Below the pieces are notes generated by a model. That model did no database searches. It was given only the letters and a program-made list of their open reading frames with translations, and was not told the DNA's origin. From Phaeodactylum tricornutum CCAP 1055/1 (Eukaryota > Bacillariophyta > Bacillariophyceae > Surirellales > Neidiaceae): a stretch of 64,000 bases of DNA. The stretch covers positions 496,001-560,000 of the forward strand of contig NC_011684.1 of assembly GCF_000150955.2 (NCBI RefSeq), read 5' to 3'. The first letter of the stretch is position 1, and each line of letters opens with the position of its first letter. Made by a program: the position numbers and the translations under genes. Below are positions 62,239-64,000 of this stretch, piece by piece.

Positions 62239-64000
62239 ATCCCACAAAATGCCATCGAATCTTTGATCTTCCACAGCTGCCATAATCTCAACAGGCAACC
62301 TTTCTTTCACATGTATATATACTTTCGGAACTATAAGTTCCTTGCACGATACCTATGGTGAGTATAGGATCTTGTTCAATCCCACCATGTGGTTCGTGGT
62401 ACCTCTTTTGTCCCCGCAATCGTATCTCCTATGTTTCGATCGTATTTCACTGTACCTTGGTCTTGTAAACTGACAAGTAAGGACTAAACACATGCGCCTC
62501 CGGAAACATAGCAATTGTACAAATGCACCCTTTATTGTGAGTCCACGTGGCCACGAAATAAGGCTGACAATATTACTGTGCGCGCCTCCTTAACTCCATG
62601 TGCATAGTTTTGATTCACACTTGCGACATCCATGTTAGGCGAATCATGTCCATGAGACATGTCGCAAGGAGGCATACCGTAACACTCCCCATCAGCCTGC
62701 TTGGTGGTCTTGAAAGTCTTCACCTCACAATTTGATGTATCACCTTGCCAGAACAAGAGTGGCTTAAGGACTGGCCATGCCTGTTGAAAACCCCAGTGCT
62801 TACTGAGCACATCTGCCACGTTTTCGGCTCCCAAGATTTTCTGGAAATCAACAACTCCTGCTGCAATTGCCTCACAAACGCGATGATAAGACAATGCATT
62901 ATGACGCTTGTTTATGGGCGACTGAGGTTCTGTTGAGCTAGTAATCACTGACTGGTTGTCACCAAACAAGATTGTCTTTCCTGTCACTGGTACTCCAAGG
63001 TAACGGAGGGTAGTACGGATGTCCATGATTTGCTCAACTGCAATCCGAGCTGCAACAAACTCAGACCCATAGGTGGCAGTCTCAACAGTAGCCTGACGCT
63101 TTGAGAACCATTCAAAGGGAGTCTTGTTGATAAGATGGAGGACTCCTGTCACAGAACGACCTGTTACCATGTCGTGGTATAGGTTTGCATCAACGTAGCT
63201 TGTTAGAGTGACATGCTTTCCAAGTGCCGTTGGTGCATCATGAGGAAGAAGTTCTTTGACATCCCCGTATACAGAAGTTGCCCAGTTATGACGCTTGTCC
63301 GGTAGTTCTGAGTAGTTGGGCTCATCAGTACGAACCCGAATAGCACCATTCTTCATCTTCTTGACGTAACCGTACATCCGCTTGAGTCGATCAAGATGTC
63401 CTTCACGGGATGCCACTCGAAATCTTGACATACTCATAACAGCAGTGGCTATATCAAATCGACCTAGTGTGATGAGCCATTGCAAGCTCCCAATGAGTGA
63501 CTGGTACTGCTTTATCCCGTCTTCACTGAGTTCCGATGTAGCATCTAGTTCCGGATGGTCTCCTTTCTCTAGTGGGGACACATACATCTTGGGCTGTTCA
63601 CCATACATCCTCTCATACTGCTCCATCATACATGCAATATATTTTTCTTTGGGTGGTATGAAAGAGTGCCGTCCTTGTCTCGCTCAAAAGTACATCCCAA
63701 GTGGTATTCAAGAGGACCAACACTTTTGAGCTTGTACTTGTGTTGCTCCTTGAGTTGATCAATGATATCTCCAGGACTGTGGGCTGCAACGGCGATGTTG
63801 TCAACCCAGACCACAATGTACTTGTATACTCTACCATTGGCTCGTATCCAGACATCCGAGTCGGCCTTACTTGCTGTGAACCCAAGGTCCCGAAGGGTGT
63901 CCGCAAATCTCTCATGCCATCGGAGTCCACTGCTCCTGAGACCATACAGTGCCTTGTTGATAACAAGAATGTGTCCTTCTAGCTCGGCAAATTCCGGACC
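61958..64000 (-). mobile_element. Ty1/copia LTR retrotransposon fossil (CoDi-like), 3' part
   Basis: The element lies on the minus strand and continues past the window end. Visible parts are the end of the reverse transcriptase and the RNase H region between about 62532 and 64000 (blocks such as VWVDNIAVAA and SYVDANLYHD, typical of copia), a 3' noncoding stretch, and a probable 3' LTR. About one break is apparent in the visible coding part. It therefore does not look whole, but sequence quality suggests a fairly young copy. Diatom genomes are rich in such CoDi elements. The 5' LTR and gag are outside the window. Confidence 0.85.

Noticed and set aside
1-64000. CRISPR arrays, operons, bacterial promoters, rRNA
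   Set aside because: No regularly spaced direct repeats and no prokaryotic signals; introns and gene content are eukaryotic nuclear.

Overview
The window reads as nuclear DNA of a pennate diatom, most likely Phaeodactylum tricornutum. Genes are dense, with few and short GT-AG introns (about 59 to 276 nt). Three proteins carry diatom-type plastid signal peptides ending in an A-F step. Other indicators are type III metacaspases (p10 before p20), Pro-Thr/Ser-rich coding sequence and a Ty1/copia element. The species call is an inference from these features and from recognising the redox-regulated metacaspase MC5.

Layout. 1-5.7 kb: edge of a Pro/Thr-rich gene, a tRNA m7G methyltransferase, a prolyl 4-hydroxylase and the first WW-cyclin Y gene. 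6.7-10 kb: a basic mRNA-export-like protein and a fatty alcohol oxidase. 10.5-12.8 kb: two tandem paralogs of a TPR-like diatom family. 14-20 kb: exonuclease 1, a CHY/RING ubiquitin ligase and a plastid DUF3598 protein. 20.2-25.9 kb: a very large P4-ATPase. 26.4-29.4 kb: the second WW-cyclin Y gene. 29.4-33.4 kb: gene-poor, with one 95-aa plastid protein. 33.4-37.7 kb: DUF1769 protein, pseudouridine synthase and an S1/NKAP fusion. 38.1-46.7 kb: two type III metacaspases bracketing a PPR protein and an ankyrin-kinase. 47.5-54.8 kb: F-box-like protein, helical-repeat protein, amino-acid transporter, small membrane protein and fibrillin. 55.7-61.7 kb: Sec24 and an ABHD/YheT-type hydrolase with a disturbed frame. 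62-64 kb: 3' part of a copia fossil running off the end.

Functional threads. RNA processing is represented by TrmB, the NKAP fusion, the CHTOP-like protein, the PPR protein and the pseudouridine synthase. Membrane traffic is represented by Sec24 and the flippase. Signalling and proteolysis are represented by the cyclin Y pair, the ankyrin kinase, the CHY-RING ligase and the metacaspases. There is no operon logic. Neighbours mostly share divergent promoters or convergent 3' ends.

Most notable signals: (1) a 9-bp motif family, TRACWGTRA, with at least 19 exact copies found by eye, all noncoding; (2) two WW-domain/cyclin Y fusions with different intron content; (3) a metacaspase pair that differs at the putative regulatory cysteine; (4) an S1-RS-NKAP fusion; (5) an ankyrin kinase ending in a CaaX box. 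Splice models are read by eye from frame, GT-AG sites and paralog alignment. Where the longest open frame begins with TTG or GTG, I chose the first in-frame ATG instead.
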